The notes under the pieces were generated by a model. The model saw nothing but the letters and a program-made list of their open reading frames with translations, had not been told where the DNA came from and ran no database searches. From Comamonadaceae bacterium G21597-S1 (GTDB lineage: Bacteria > Pseudomonadota > Gammaproteobacteria > Burkholderiales > Burkholderiaceae_C): a DNA stretch of 64,000 nucleotides. Shown one piece after another: positions 26,238 to 35,459 of this stretch (positions within the stretch are counted from its first letter, which is position 1; each line of letters begins with the position of its first letter). Position numbers and translations under genes: made by a program. The DNA is taken from positions 1-64,000 of the forward strand of contig JAPWHR010000015.1 of assembly GCA_027214345.1 (NCBI GenBank). Direction: 5' to 3'.

Positions 26238-27551
26238 CTATGCAGCCGCTGTCGGGTGGTGTTTGACCACATGCCCCAGATCGTCCATCACTTCCTGCAA
26301 AGATGCAATGGCGCGGCCGACACGGGTCGGCGGTTTCATGGGGGTGCACAGGTGGGCCTTGGGGTCGTCCAGCGCGGCATGGTTGATGTGGATGCCGTGG
26401 CGCGAGAGCTTGGCCGACAGGCCCGTCTTGCGTGAACGCAGCATCTGGCGCGTCTGCTGGAAGGCATGTTCGGCCAGGTGGCGGCGCTGGCGGTAGCTGA
26501 AGGTGTTGGCCAGGTACAGCTCCGGGTCGCGGTGATCGGGCTCGATCAGCACGATATCGGTGTCGGGATAGGCGCGTTCGTAGTGCTTCATGCCCAGTGC
26601 CATGCGCGAGTGGATCATCGAGCGGAAGGTCTGGCTCAGCACCGAGGGCAGGCCGCCTTCGATGATGCGCGGGATGCGCCGGCGCTCCGGCGCCAGGCCG
26701 CGCTGCATCACGCGCGGCGTCTCGGGGGTGCTGGCGTCGAACGGCACCAGCGGATTGAGACACAGCATCAGGTCCACGCCCTGGTCCATCGCCATCGACG
26801 CATGCAAGGTCTTCTTGAGTGCGCCATCGACGTAATACTGGTCGTCGATCTCCACCGGCGGATACAGCCCGGGCAGGGCCGAACTGGCCTGTACCGCCTG
26901 CGAGATCGGCACGTGATCCCAGCCGGGGCTGCCGAAAGGCGCAGCCTCGCCAGTGTCCAGGTTGGTGGCGACCAGGGTCAGGCGGCTCTTGAGCTTGCGG
27001 AAGTCGTTGGTGAAGCCCTCGCGCTCGAACAGGCGTGCCAGCTCGGTGTGGATGTTGCGGTTGGAGAACACCCCGGTCGGCAGGCCCGCGCCCAGGTGCT
27101 CGAGCGTATGCATCAGCGACTTGCGGCCGGCTGTCAGGCGCCACAAGGCCCCGAGCACGAGCCCGGGCCACATGATGCCGCGGCGGATGAGCTCGTCGGT
27201 GGCCGGCTGCATCAGCCAGGCCGGATCGAACACGGCATGGCCGCTGGTGTCGCCTTCGATGAAGGAGGCGCACAGGTCGCGCGCCGAGATGCCGTTGGCC
27301 AGGCCTGCCGCGATGAACCCGCCGGCGGACACGCCGACGTAGTGGTCGAGCCGGTTCAGGTCCAGGCCGGTCAGCGACTGTTCGAGGGCACACAAGGCGC
27401 CGATCTCGTAGATCGCCCCCAACGGGCCGCCGCCGGCCAGCGCCAGTGCGATCCGGGGTTTCGCGCCGCGGCCTGCTGCGGCCCGGGTGGTGGCGGCCTT
27501 GCGCGCGGGTGAGGCGGCTGTGCCGGCCGCCTTGCGCGTCTGCGCGGCCAA
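26238..27551 (-). CDS. Patatin-like phospholipase/lipase
   Basis: The 437-residue serine hydrolase has the glycine-rich oxyanion loop LALAGGGPLGAIYEIG, the nucleophile motif GVSAGGF (Gly-x-Ser-x-Gly) and the catalytic aspartate in YYVDGALKKT. These hydrolases release fatty acids from phospho- or neutral lipids. No ATG or GTG precedes the catalytic region in frame; the TTG at 27551, 2 nt beyond the phasin stop, is the best start. The first 30 residues are Ala/Arg/Lys-rich, like the tail of the adjacent phasin. Probably cotranscribed with the phasin gene. Confidence 0.85.
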   Translation of the reverse strand: MAAQTRKAAGTAASPARKAATTRAAAGRGAKPRIALALAGGGPLGAIYEIGALCALEQSLTGLDLNRLDHYVGVSAGGFIAAGLANGISARDLCASFIEGDTSGHAVFDPAWLMQPATDELIRRGIMWPGLVLGALWRLTAGRKSLMHTLEHLGAGLPTGVFSNRNIHTELARLFEREGFTNDFRKLKSRLTLVATNLDTGEAAPFGSPGWDHVPISQAVQASSALPGLYPPVEIDDQYYVDGALKKTLHASMAMDQGVDLMLCLNPLVPFDASTPETPRVMQRGLAPERRRIPRIIEGGLPSVLSQTFRSMIHSRMALGMKHYERAYPDTDIVLIEPDHRDPELYLANTFSYRQRRHLAEHAFQQTRQMLRSRKTGLSAKLSRHGIHINHAALDDPKAHLCTPMKPPTRVGRAIASLQEVMDDLGHVVKHHPTAAA

Positions 27552-27553
27552 AA

Positions 27554-28150
27554 TCAGCCGGCAGCCGACGTGCCAGCCGGCTTGCGCTTGGCCGCCGCGC
27601 GGCGTTTCGTCGGGGTCTTCACGGCCTTGGCCGCCGCCTTGGCCGGTGCCTTGCGGGCTGCCCGGGACTGGGCCGTCGCGGCCGGCTTGCTGCGCCGCGT
27701 GGCCTTCTTCCCGGCCGCTGCCGCTGCCGGTTGCTCGCCCGAGAGCTTCTGCACGCTGAGCTTGAGTTCGTCGATCCGTGCGATCAGGGCGTTGACGTCC
27801 TTGGCCGATGGCACGCCGAGCTTGTTCAGCGCCTTGGCCACGCGCTCCTCGAAGATGTTCTCCAGCTTGTCCCAGTGGCCGGTGGCCCGGGACGAGATGT
27901 CGCTGGCCATGTGGGTCATGCGGTCGGTGGCATCGGTGATGCGGTCCTCGGCCGCAGCCTGGGTCTTGCGCTGCAATGCCGTGCCTTCCTTGACCAGGGC
28001 CTCGAAAGCGCGCGTGCCTTCGGCCTGCGCCTTGGCAAACGCGCCCAGGCCGGCCTGCCAGATCTGCTGGGCGGAATCCTTGACCGAACCGGTCAGCGGG
28101 ACATGGGCCTCTTGTGCGGACGGGCCGGATTTGTGCAGTTTCTTGACCAT
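27554..28150 (-). CDS. Phasin family protein (PHA-granule-associated, PhaF-like)
   Basis: The 198-residue protein has an N-terminal amphipathic phasin domain (about 1-120, with QIWQAGLGAFAKAQAEGTRAFEALVKEG) and a central coiled-coil region. The C-terminal tail, about 50 residues, is packed with Ala, Lys and Arg. This resembles PhaF, whose histone-H1-like tail tethers granules to DNA. It would coat lipid or polyester inclusions. It is divergent from the fatty acyl-CoA reductase gene (218-nt gap at 28151-28368, no firm promoter seen). Confidence 0.88.
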   Translation of the reverse strand: MVKKLHKSGPSAQEAHVPLTGSVKDSAQQIWQAGLGAFAKAQAEGTRAFEALVKEGTALQRKTQAAAEDRITDATDRMTHMASDISSRATGHWDKLENIFEERVAKALNKLGVPSAKDVNALIARIDELKLSVQKLSGEQPAAAAAGKKATRRSKPAATAQSRAARKAPAKAAAKAVKTPTKRRAAAKRKPAGTSAAG

Positions 28151-28368
28151 GAGAGTCTCCTCGCGATGCGACGCCCGCAGGGACACGGACGACGGGTGAA
28201 TACCCGTCGACTGTACGAAGGCGGGCGGGCAGGGTGTAGGTGCTTGCCACTAAATTGTCGCGTACCGCCGGCCCTCAAGCAGGGTGGGTTAATGCTGAAT
28301 GCCAAGCGGGAGTTTTTCGGCAAGAATGCCATGAGTGAGAGTCCACTGGCAACCAATGAGGAACTGAC

Positions 28369-30366
28369 ATGCATTATTTCGTGACGGGCGCGACCGGATT
28401 CATCGGCAAGCGCCTGGTTGGCAAGCTGCTTGCGCGCAAGGGATCCGTGGTCCATTTCCTGATCCGCAAAGAGAGCGAGTCCAAGGTCAAGGCGCTGCGC
28501 GAATACTGGGGTGTCAGTGCCGCCCGTGCGGTTCCGGTGTTCGGCGACCTGACGCAGAAGAAGCTCGGCGTCTCGGCCGACGCGATCAAGACGCTCAAGG
28601 GCACGGTGGACCATTTCTACCATCTCGCAGCGGTCTACGACCTGTCCGCCGACGAACAGCAGCAGGTGGCCGTCAACATCGACGGCACGCGCAACACGGT
28701 CGAGCTGGCCAAGGCCATCGATGCCGGGCATTTCCACCATGTCAGCTCGATCGCGGCCGCCGGCCTGTACGAGGGTGTGTTCCGCGAGGACATGTTCGAG
28801 GAGGCCGAGAACATCGAGCATCCGTATTTCATGACCAAGCACGAGAGCGAGAAGATCGTGCGCCAGGAGTGCAAGGTACCGTGGTCGGTGTACCGCCCGG
28901 CCATGGTGGTGGGCGACAGCACGACCGGCGAGATGGACAAGGTCGACGGGCCCTACTACTTCTTCAAGCTGATCCAGCGCATGCGCCAGTTGCTGCCGCC
29001 GTGGATGCCCTCGATCGGGCTCGAGGGCGGGCGCATCAACATCGTGCCGGTCGACTTCGTCGTCGACGCGCTCGATGCCATCAGCCACAAGAGCGGCATC
29101 GCGAAGAAGTGTTTCCACCTCGTCGACCCGGTCGGTTACCGCGTCGGCGACGTGCTCGACATCTTCAGCAAGGCCGCACACGCGCCCAAGATGAACCTGT
29201 TCGTCAACGCGGCGCTGCTGGGCTTCATCCCGCGCAGCGTGACCAAGGGCCTGATGGCGCTGGCGCCGGTGCGTCGGGTGCGCAATGCGGTCATGAAGGA
29301 CCTCGGCCTGCCCGAGGACATGCTGACCTTCGTCAACTATCCCACGCGCTTTGACTGCCGCGAGACACTGGCCGCGCTCAAGGGCAGCGACATCGCCTGC
29401 CCGAACCTGAAGGACTACGCCTGGCGCATCTGGGACTATTGGGAACGCCACCTCGACCCGGACCTGCACATCGACCGCTCCTTGCGCGGCACCGTGGCCG
29501 GCAAGGTGGTGCTGGTCACCGGTGGGTCGTCGGGCATCGGCCTGGCCGCGGCGCACAAGTTCGCCGAAGCCGGCGCCACGACCATCATCTGCGGGCGTGA
29601 CGTCGACAAGCTCGAGGAAGCCTGCAAGGAGGCCAAATCGAAGGGCTACAGCTTCGTCGCCTATCCGGCCGACATCGCCGACATGGCCGACTGCGACCGC
29701 TTCATCCAGCTGCTGCACGACAACCATGGCGGCGTCGACTTCCTGATCAACAACGCGGGCCGCTCGATCCGCCGCGCGATCGAGTCCAGCTACGACCGCT
29801 TCCACGATTACGAACGCACCATGCAGCTGAACTATTTCGGTTGCCTGCGCGTGACGATGGGCATCCTGCCGGCCATGGTGGCGAAGAAGAAGGGCCACGT
29901 GGTCAACATCAGCTCGATCGGCGTGCTGACGAATGCGCCGCGATTCTCGGCCTACGTGGCCTCCAAGGCTGCGCTCGATGCCTGGACGCGTTGCGCCTCC
30001 AGCGAGTTCGCCGACCAGGGCATCTCGTTCACGACCATCAACATGCCGCTGGTGCGCACCCCGATGATTGCGCCCACCGGCCTGTACAACAACGTGCCGA
30101 CGCTATCGCCCGAGGAGGCCGCCGACATGATCGCCCAGGCCTGCATCTTCAAGCCGGTGCGCATCGCGACCCGGCTCGGCATCACCGGCCAGTTGATGCA
30201 TGCGCTGGTGCCGCGCGTGGCGCAGATCGCGATGAACACCAGCTTTCGCATGTTCCCGGATTCGTCAGCGGCCAAGGGTGCCAAGCCGGGCGAGAAGCCG
30301 GCCAAGCAGCAGCTGTCCGCGGAGGCGATTGCGATGCAGCAGATGATGCGGGGGATTCATTTCTGA
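28369..30366 (+). CDS. Two-domain fatty acyl-CoA reductase (SDR fusion)
   Basis: The 665-residue protein joins an N-terminal NAD-binding domain of the fatty acyl-CoA reductase type (FVTGATGFIGKRL; Tyr153-x3-Lys157) to a C-terminal classical SDR domain (VLVTGGSSGIGLAAA near 383; Tyr529-x3-Lys533). Length and order match the Marinobacter-type enzyme that reduces acyl-CoA to fatty alcohol in two steps with NADPH. With the WS/DGAT it would supply wax ester synthesis. Substrate length cannot be read from sequence. An alternative role as a general SDR is less likely given the fusion. Confidence 0.87.
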   Translation: MHYFVTGATGFIGKRLVGKLLARKGSVVHFLIRKESESKVKALREYWGVSAARAVPVFGDLTQKKLGVSADAIKTLKGTVDHFYHLAAVYDLSADEQQQVAVNIDGTRNTVELAKAIDAGHFHHVSSIAAAGLYEGVFREDMFEEAENIEHPYFMTKHESEKIVRQECKVPWSVYRPAMVVGDSTTGEMDKVDGPYYFFKLIQRMRQLLPPWMPSIGLEGGRINIVPVDFVVDALDAISHKSGIAKKCFHLVDPVGYRVGDVLDIFSKAAHAPKMNLFVNAALLGFIPRSVTKGLMALAPVRRVRNAVMKDLGLPEDMLTFVNYPTRFDCRETLAALKGSDIACPNLKDYAWRIWDYWERHLDPDLHIDRSLRGTVAGKVVLVTGGSSGIGLAAAHKFAEAGATTIICGRDVDKLEEACKEAKSKGYSFVAYPADIADMADCDRFIQLLHDNHGGVDFLINNAGRSIRRAIESSYDRFHDYERTMQLNYFGCLRVTMGILPAMVAKKKGHVVNISSIGVLTNAPRFSAYVASKAALDAWTRCASSEFADQGISFTTINMPLVRTPMIAPTGLYNNVPTLSPEEAADMIAQACIFKPVRIATRLGITGQLMHALVPRVAQIAMNTSFRMFPDSSAAKGAKPGEKPAKQQLSAEAIAMQQMMRGIHF

Positions 30367-30436
30367 TCCTCAAATGGCTCATGCCGGGGTTGCGCAGGCT
30401 GGCCCGTGCGGTCGGTATCGCAATCTGATCTCCGAT

Positions 30437-30461
30437 TCGCAACTCGCATACTGAGTTGCGA
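30437..30461. other. Perfect 9-bp inverted repeat in the gap before the UDP-xylose synthase gene
   Basis: TCGCAACTC (30437-30445) pairs with GAGTTGCGA (30453-30461) over a 7-nt loop. No T-tract follows, so it may be an operator or a weak terminator after the reductase gene. The rest of the 138-nt gap (30367-30504) shows nothing else clear. Confidence 0.5.
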
Positions 30462-30504
30462 TTGCCAGCGACAAGGGTCGCGCACCACTTCCCGAAGGTT
30501 CATC

Positions 30505-31464
<960 letters not shown>

Positions 31465-31513
31465 CATCCGGCTCCTCGCGAGCCTGTTGCCTGCCCCGCC
31501 GAGGCACGCGCCT

Positions 31514-32146
31514 TCAGTGCGAGACGTCGTCCCGGCGCACGACCTTGAGGACGGTCAACCACAGAATGCGGATGTCGAATGCGATGGACCGCCGTCGCAG
31601 GTATTCGGTATCGAGTTCGACCTTGTCCGGGATCGAGATGCCGTCGCGGCCGTTGACCTGCGCCCAGCCGGTCAGGCCGGGCAGCAGTTCGTGTACTCCG
31701 CGCTCGGTGCGCAGGGCCACCAGGTCATCCTGGTTGAACAATGCGGGGCGTGGCCCGACGAAGCTCATGTCGCCGACCAGGATGCTCCACAACTGAGGCA
31801 GTTCGTCGAGACTGCTCTTGCGCAGGAACGAACCCACCGGCGTCAGATAGGTGTCGGGATTGGCCAACAAATGGGTTGCCACCGCCGGCGTGCCGATACG
31901 CATGGTGCGGAACTTGGGCATAGAGAAGATGCGGTTGTGCCGCCCGACCCGGTCCGACCAGTACAGGGCCGGACCTGGCGAGGTCAGGCGCACCAGCAGC
32001 CAGACGGCCAGGAGTGGTACACACAGCAACAGGCCGGCGAACAGCGCGAGCGCCACGTCAAAGACGCGCTTGACGCCTGGCCCGCCTGATAACGTGACGG
32101 GGCGGGTGGGGTCGTCGACAGGTTTGGATTTTGGAGACGGATGCAT
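31514..32146 (-). CDS. Initiating undecaprenyl-phosphate sugar-1-phosphate transferase (PglC-like, monotopic)
   Basis: The 210-residue short-form bacterial sugar transferase has one hydrophobic reentrant segment (KRVFDVALALFAGLLLC). The catalytic core contains KFRTMR, the Asp-Glu pair in SSLDELPQLWSIL, and VGPRPALFNQDDL. It loads the first sugar phosphate onto the lipid carrier in the inner membrane. It is the last gene of the minus-strand surface-polysaccharide set, 140 nt from the acetyltransferase gene. Given the WbpM-type dehydratase at 57.7 kb, QuiNAc-, FucNAc- or bacillosamine-type sugars are likely (inference). Confidence 0.92.
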   Translation of the reverse strand: MHPSPKSKPVDDPTRPVTLSGGPGVKRVFDVALALFAGLLLCVPLLAVWLLVRLTSPGPALYWSDRVGRHNRIFSMPKFRTMRIGTPAVATHLLANPDTYLTPVGSFLRKSSLDELPQLWSILVGDMSFVGPRPALFNQDDLVALRTERGVHELLPGLTGWAQVNGRDGISIPDKVELDTEYLRRRSIAFDIRILWLTVLKVVRRDDVSH

Positions 32147-32286
32147 GGGAAGCAGGGATTTGGAGTCGCCGACAGGCTCAGGGCGGACACTGGATCGTGC
32201 GGGGAATGGGGATGTGGGCCCAAGCACGCACGTCGTGGGCCGACAGAGCGTGCACGCGATACCAGCGGCCCGGAAACAAGGATTGT

Positions 32287-32979
32287 CTATTCTCGCGGCC
32301 GGGCAGGATTGCCCAATACCGTCGTGTGGGGTGCGACGTCCTTGGTGACGACCGCGCCCATGCCGACGATGGCGCCGGCTCCAATGACCAGTGGTTTGCC
32401 CGGCGCGCCTTGCTTGACGACAGCGCCTGTTCCTATGTACGCGTGGTCACCAATGTGCACATTGCCGTTGCAATGGACCCTGGGGGCAAACGTGACGAAG
32501 TCACCGATGACGCAGTCATGTGCGACATAGGAGTAGATGTTCGAATGGAAGAACCTGCCGATCACGGCGTTGGACGTGACGGATGTGTAGCCGCAAAAAA
32601 TGGCGCCCGGGCCGATCTGGTTCTGCACGTAGACCGTGGTATTTGCCGCATGGACGGTCAGTGGTTCTGCTTTGCGGTCGATGCACAGCTGCGCCAGTTT
32701 TTCGCGCAGCTTCGAATCCGCTGCGCTGATATTGAAATAACGTTTCTCGCACTCGATGCTGAAAAACTCCTCCTCGGACACCAGCGGCACGCCATTGAGC
32801 GAGCTGGCTTGCGGATGTGCGTCGACAAAATAAACCTGGCTGGACGTCGCTCCCTGCGCCTGCATCATCCGGTTGAAGTAGGGGGCAGCAAACGGCATTA
32901 CTTCCCGGCTGAACCCGCCGGCCCCAAACAGGCCGAAGATGCACTGTGCCGGGGAACGGTGTGAAACGGCAAGGGTCAT
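32287..32979 (-). CDS. PglD/NeuD-like sugar O- or N-acetyltransferase (candidate LegH)
   Basis: The 230-residue protein has a Rossmann-like N-terminal half with FGLFGAGGFSREV. A left-handed beta-helix follows from about residue 110 with hexapeptide repeats (IGPGAIFCGYTSVTSNAVIGRF, IGDHAYIGTGAVVKQG) and the catalytic His in SYVAHDCVIGDF. In this cluster it best fits the N-acetylation step of legionaminic acid synthesis (LegH), after LegB and LegC; NeuD-type O-acetylation of the finished sugar is the alternative. Confidence 0.86.
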   Translation of the reverse strand: MTLAVSHRSPAQCIFGLFGAGGFSREVMPFAAPYFNRMMQAQGATSSQVYFVDAHPQASSLNGVPLVSEEEFFSIECEKRYFNISAADSKLREKLAQLCIDRKAEPLTVHAANTTVYVQNQIGPGAIFCGYTSVTSNAVIGRFFHSNIYSYVAHDCVIGDFVTFAPRVHCNGNVHIGDHAYIGTGAVVKQGAPGKPLVIGAGAIVGMGAVVTKDVAPHTTVLGNPARPRE

Positions 32980-33007
32980 GTTCGCAATCCGGTGAAATCG
33001 GACATGG

Positions 33008-33814
33008 TCACCAGCATGTCCAGCCGCCATCGACGGCCAGAACCTGACCGGTGACATAACTCGAGGCGTCCGAGGCGAGATACAGCAGCGCCGGCACCAT
33101 CTCATCTGCCTCGGCCATACGGCCCATCGGAACCCGCGCACTGTACAGGTCTGAAAATGTGCCGTTTTGGCCACTACCGACACCGCCTGGCACTAGGCAA
33201 TTGACACGAATGCCCTGCTTGGCCCAGTGGGTCGCCAGCCAGCGCGTCAGCCCGATGACTGCCGCTTTGGACGCGGAATACGCCGCGGGGGTATTGATGG
33301 GGCCGCCCAGGTAGTGCGAACCCTCGTAGATCCGCGGGTCCGGCCCGACAAGACCATAGATGGACGAGGTCTGAATGACCGTGCCACCTTCGCCGCGGCT
33401 CACCATGTGACGGCCGACGGCCTGGGCCATCAAGAACATGCCGTCGATATTGACCGCCATCATCTCCCGCCAGGTCTGGAAGGCATATTCTTCGAACGGC
33501 GCGAAACACGCCTTCAAGTCGCTGGTCTTGGTTGCTGCGTTGTTGTGCAGCACATCGATGTGGCCGAACCGCGCCAGGACATCGTCGACACATGCCGTAA
33601 CCGAGGCGGGATCAGACACATCGCAGGCAAACCCGACGGCCGTCTCGCCAAGGTCCTTGGCCACAGCCCGGGCCGCGTCACCATTGACATCGACCACCGC
33701 GACACGGGCGCCCGCATCTTGCAGGCCGCGGCAGAACTTCTGGCCAAGAATCCCCGCCCCGCCTGTCACGAGCGCTACCTTGCCATCGAGCCTGAATTTT
33801 TCGAGTGCGTTCAT
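33008..33814 (-). CDS. Short-chain dehydrogenase/reductase (PtmA-like)
   Basis: The 268-residue classical SDR has the NAD motif VTGGAGILGQKFCRG, the catalytic Ser/Tyr/Lys set in IQTSSIYG and AAYSASKAAVIG, and the C-terminal VTGQVLAVDGGW. It lies 2 nt after the aminotransferase gene. PtmA-like SDRs are part of legionaminic acid clusters in Campylobacter (established), with a role in making the glucosamine precursor or a side branch. The precise step here is not clear. Confidence 0.88.
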   Translation of the reverse strand: MNALEKFRLDGKVALVTGGAGILGQKFCRGLQDAGARVAVVDVNGDAARAVAKDLGETAVGFACDVSDPASVTACVDDVLARFGHIDVLHNNAATKTSDLKACFAPFEEYAFQTWREMMAVNIDGMFLMAQAVGRHMVSRGEGGTVIQTSSIYGLVGPDPRIYEGSHYLGGPINTPAAYSASKAAVIGLTRWLATHWAKQGIRVNCLVPGGVGSGQNGTFSDLYSARVPMGRMAEADEMVPALLYLASDASSYVTGQVLAVDGGWTCW

Positions 33815-33816
33815 TG

Positions 33817-35205
33817 TCAGTTGTGCGAGCGGAAGACCGGGCGCACGACGGGACCTTGCAGCAGGCCGTCAACACCTTGGTCCAGTGCCTGCCCGTACAC
33901 CGTCAAGGCGCCATCGAGCGCGTCGAGCGTGAGTTCGATCTCCCGGTCTCCATGGGCCTGCGATACAGCGATACAGGGCATCATGACACCCCGCTTGAGC
34001 AGTTCCTGCGCCAGCAGTGTGCGCAAGGGCGCGGAGACTGCGCCATCGCGGTCCCGCGCAACCAGATTCAGTGCGACCGCCGGCCCTTCGGTATGAATCT
34101 GTTCCGACAGCCCGTGTTTCGTGGCGACCTGCGCAATGCCCTTCGCCAGAGTGCTGCAATAACGCCAATGGTGGCCTACGACATCTTCGGAGCGATAGAT
34201 CCGGACCGTCTCGACGAACGCCCCCAAGCCGGGCATTTCGGCGCCGTGCGTCGTGGACAGCAAGAACGTACGCTCCATGCCTTCACGGTTGATCGCCCCG
34301 ACCTCCATGACCTCACGTCGTCCCCCAACGGCGGCAACGGAAAAGCCGTTGGCCATGCCTTTCCCGAACGTGGTGATGTCGGGGGTGACGCCGAAGAAGG
34401 TCTGCGCACCTTGCAGATGCCATCGAAAACCCGTGATCATTTCATCGAGGATGAACAGCGCGCCTTGCGCACGGCACAGGCGCTGGACCTTTTGCAGGAA
34501 GTTCTCGGGATTGCAGTCGCATGTCACACAGATCCCCGTCGCAGGCCATTTTCCTTGTTTGTCGCAGGTGGCGGGGCACGGCGTCAACGCGGTGGCCGGC
34601 TCCATCATGACCGCTGCGATCTCGCCAGGGTGTGCGTCGAAATGGGCCTTCAACGAATCGATGTCGTTGTAGTCGAAGACCAGCGTCGTGGACGCGTGTT
34701 CGGCCGGAATGCCGCGTTTGAGCGCCGTTGTGCCGATGAACCAGTCATCGAAGGAAAAGAACGGCTGTTGCCTCGGGACGCAGACGTAACGTCGACCGGT
34801 GAAGGCGCGGGCGATCTTGACCGCAGCCGTCGTGACGTTCGAGCCGTTCTTAGCGAACTTCACCATGTCGATGGACGGTATCAGGTCGATCAGCGTCTCG
34901 GCTGCAATGAGTTCGATCAGGCTCGCACGGGTCAGGTTGACGCCGTTGGCGATCTGCGCCATGGCTGCGGCATTGATCCGGTCATCGGCATAACCCACCG
35001 TGACCGTGCGCAGCGCCATGCCGTAGTCGAGAAATCGATTGCCCGCGGTATCCCAGACGTAGGCGCCTTTCGCCCGCTCCAGCAATGGCGGGGCCACAGA
35101 AGGAAACTGGTCGTCTCCGCGCGAGTAGGTGTGTGCGCCACCGGGAATCGCGCGGTGGAGCCTGGTTCGCAACGATTCGAAATCGGATTGGGTATTCGTG
35201 CTCAT
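33817..35205 (-). CDS. Class III aminotransferase (glutamate-1-semialdehyde aminomutase-like) with cysteine-rich insert
   Basis: The 462-residue PLP enzyme has an NGSNVTTAAVKIAR phosphate-binding region, the LDEMITGF aspartate (Asp254) and the PLP lysine in TTFGKGMANG (Lys282). An insertion at 205-232 contains Cys210, Cys214, Cys226, Cys229 and Cys231, arranged like a metal site, which is not usual for this fold. Homologues occur in surface-polysaccharide clusters near NeuB genes. Reaction unknown; amination of a keto-sugar or an aminomutase step are possible. Upstream gap 35206-35459 (254 nt) shows no clear feature. Confidence 0.86.
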   Translation of the reverse strand: MSTNTQSDFESLRTRLHRAIPGGAHTYSRGDDQFPSVAPPLLERAKGAYVWDTAGNRFLDYGMALRTVTVGYADDRINAAAMAQIANGVNLTRASLIELIAAETLIDLIPSIDMVKFAKNGSNVTTAAVKIARAFTGRRYVCVPRQQPFFSFDDWFIGTTALKRGIPAEHASTTLVFDYNDIDSLKAHFDAHPGEIAAVMMEPATALTPCPATCDKQGKWPATGICVTCDCNPENFLQKVQRLCRAQGALFILDEMITGFRWHLQGAQTFFGVTPDITTFGKGMANGFSVAAVGGRREVMEVGAINREGMERTFLLSTTHGAEMPGLGAFVETVRIYRSEDVVGHHWRYCSTLAKGIAQVATKHGLSEQIHTEGPAVALNLVARDRDGAVSAPLRTLLAQELLKRGVMMPCIAVSQAHGDREIELTLDALDGALTVYGQALDQGVDGLLQGPVVRPVFRSHN

Positions 35206-35459
35206 ATGCAGTGAAGGAAAGTTCGAGGTTGGTGTGGGAAATCGTTCAGGAAAGTGCCGTGTCGCTTCAGTTGATTTCGAATGGACCCGGGGGTCGACAT
35301 GCCGGGCGCCGTGTCGGTCGCGGGGTCATTGTGCTCCCAGCCTGTATGGGCGTGGCGAGAGCCGGAGGTGGCGCCCCCACTGCGTCGCGCTGGCATGGTG
35401 CCGTGCCGGCGTACCCCTGGCCGATCGATCGCTGGGTTGCGCGTTGCATCGGGACTTGC

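Noticed and set aside
25508-26272. Frames inside the repeat mosaic
   Set aside because: They translate inverted repeats and lack start signals; similar peptides arise from both strands.
30437-30461. Intrinsic terminator after the fatty acyl-CoA reductase gene
   Set aside because: The 9-bp stem is perfect but no T-tract follows; kept as an inverted repeat only.
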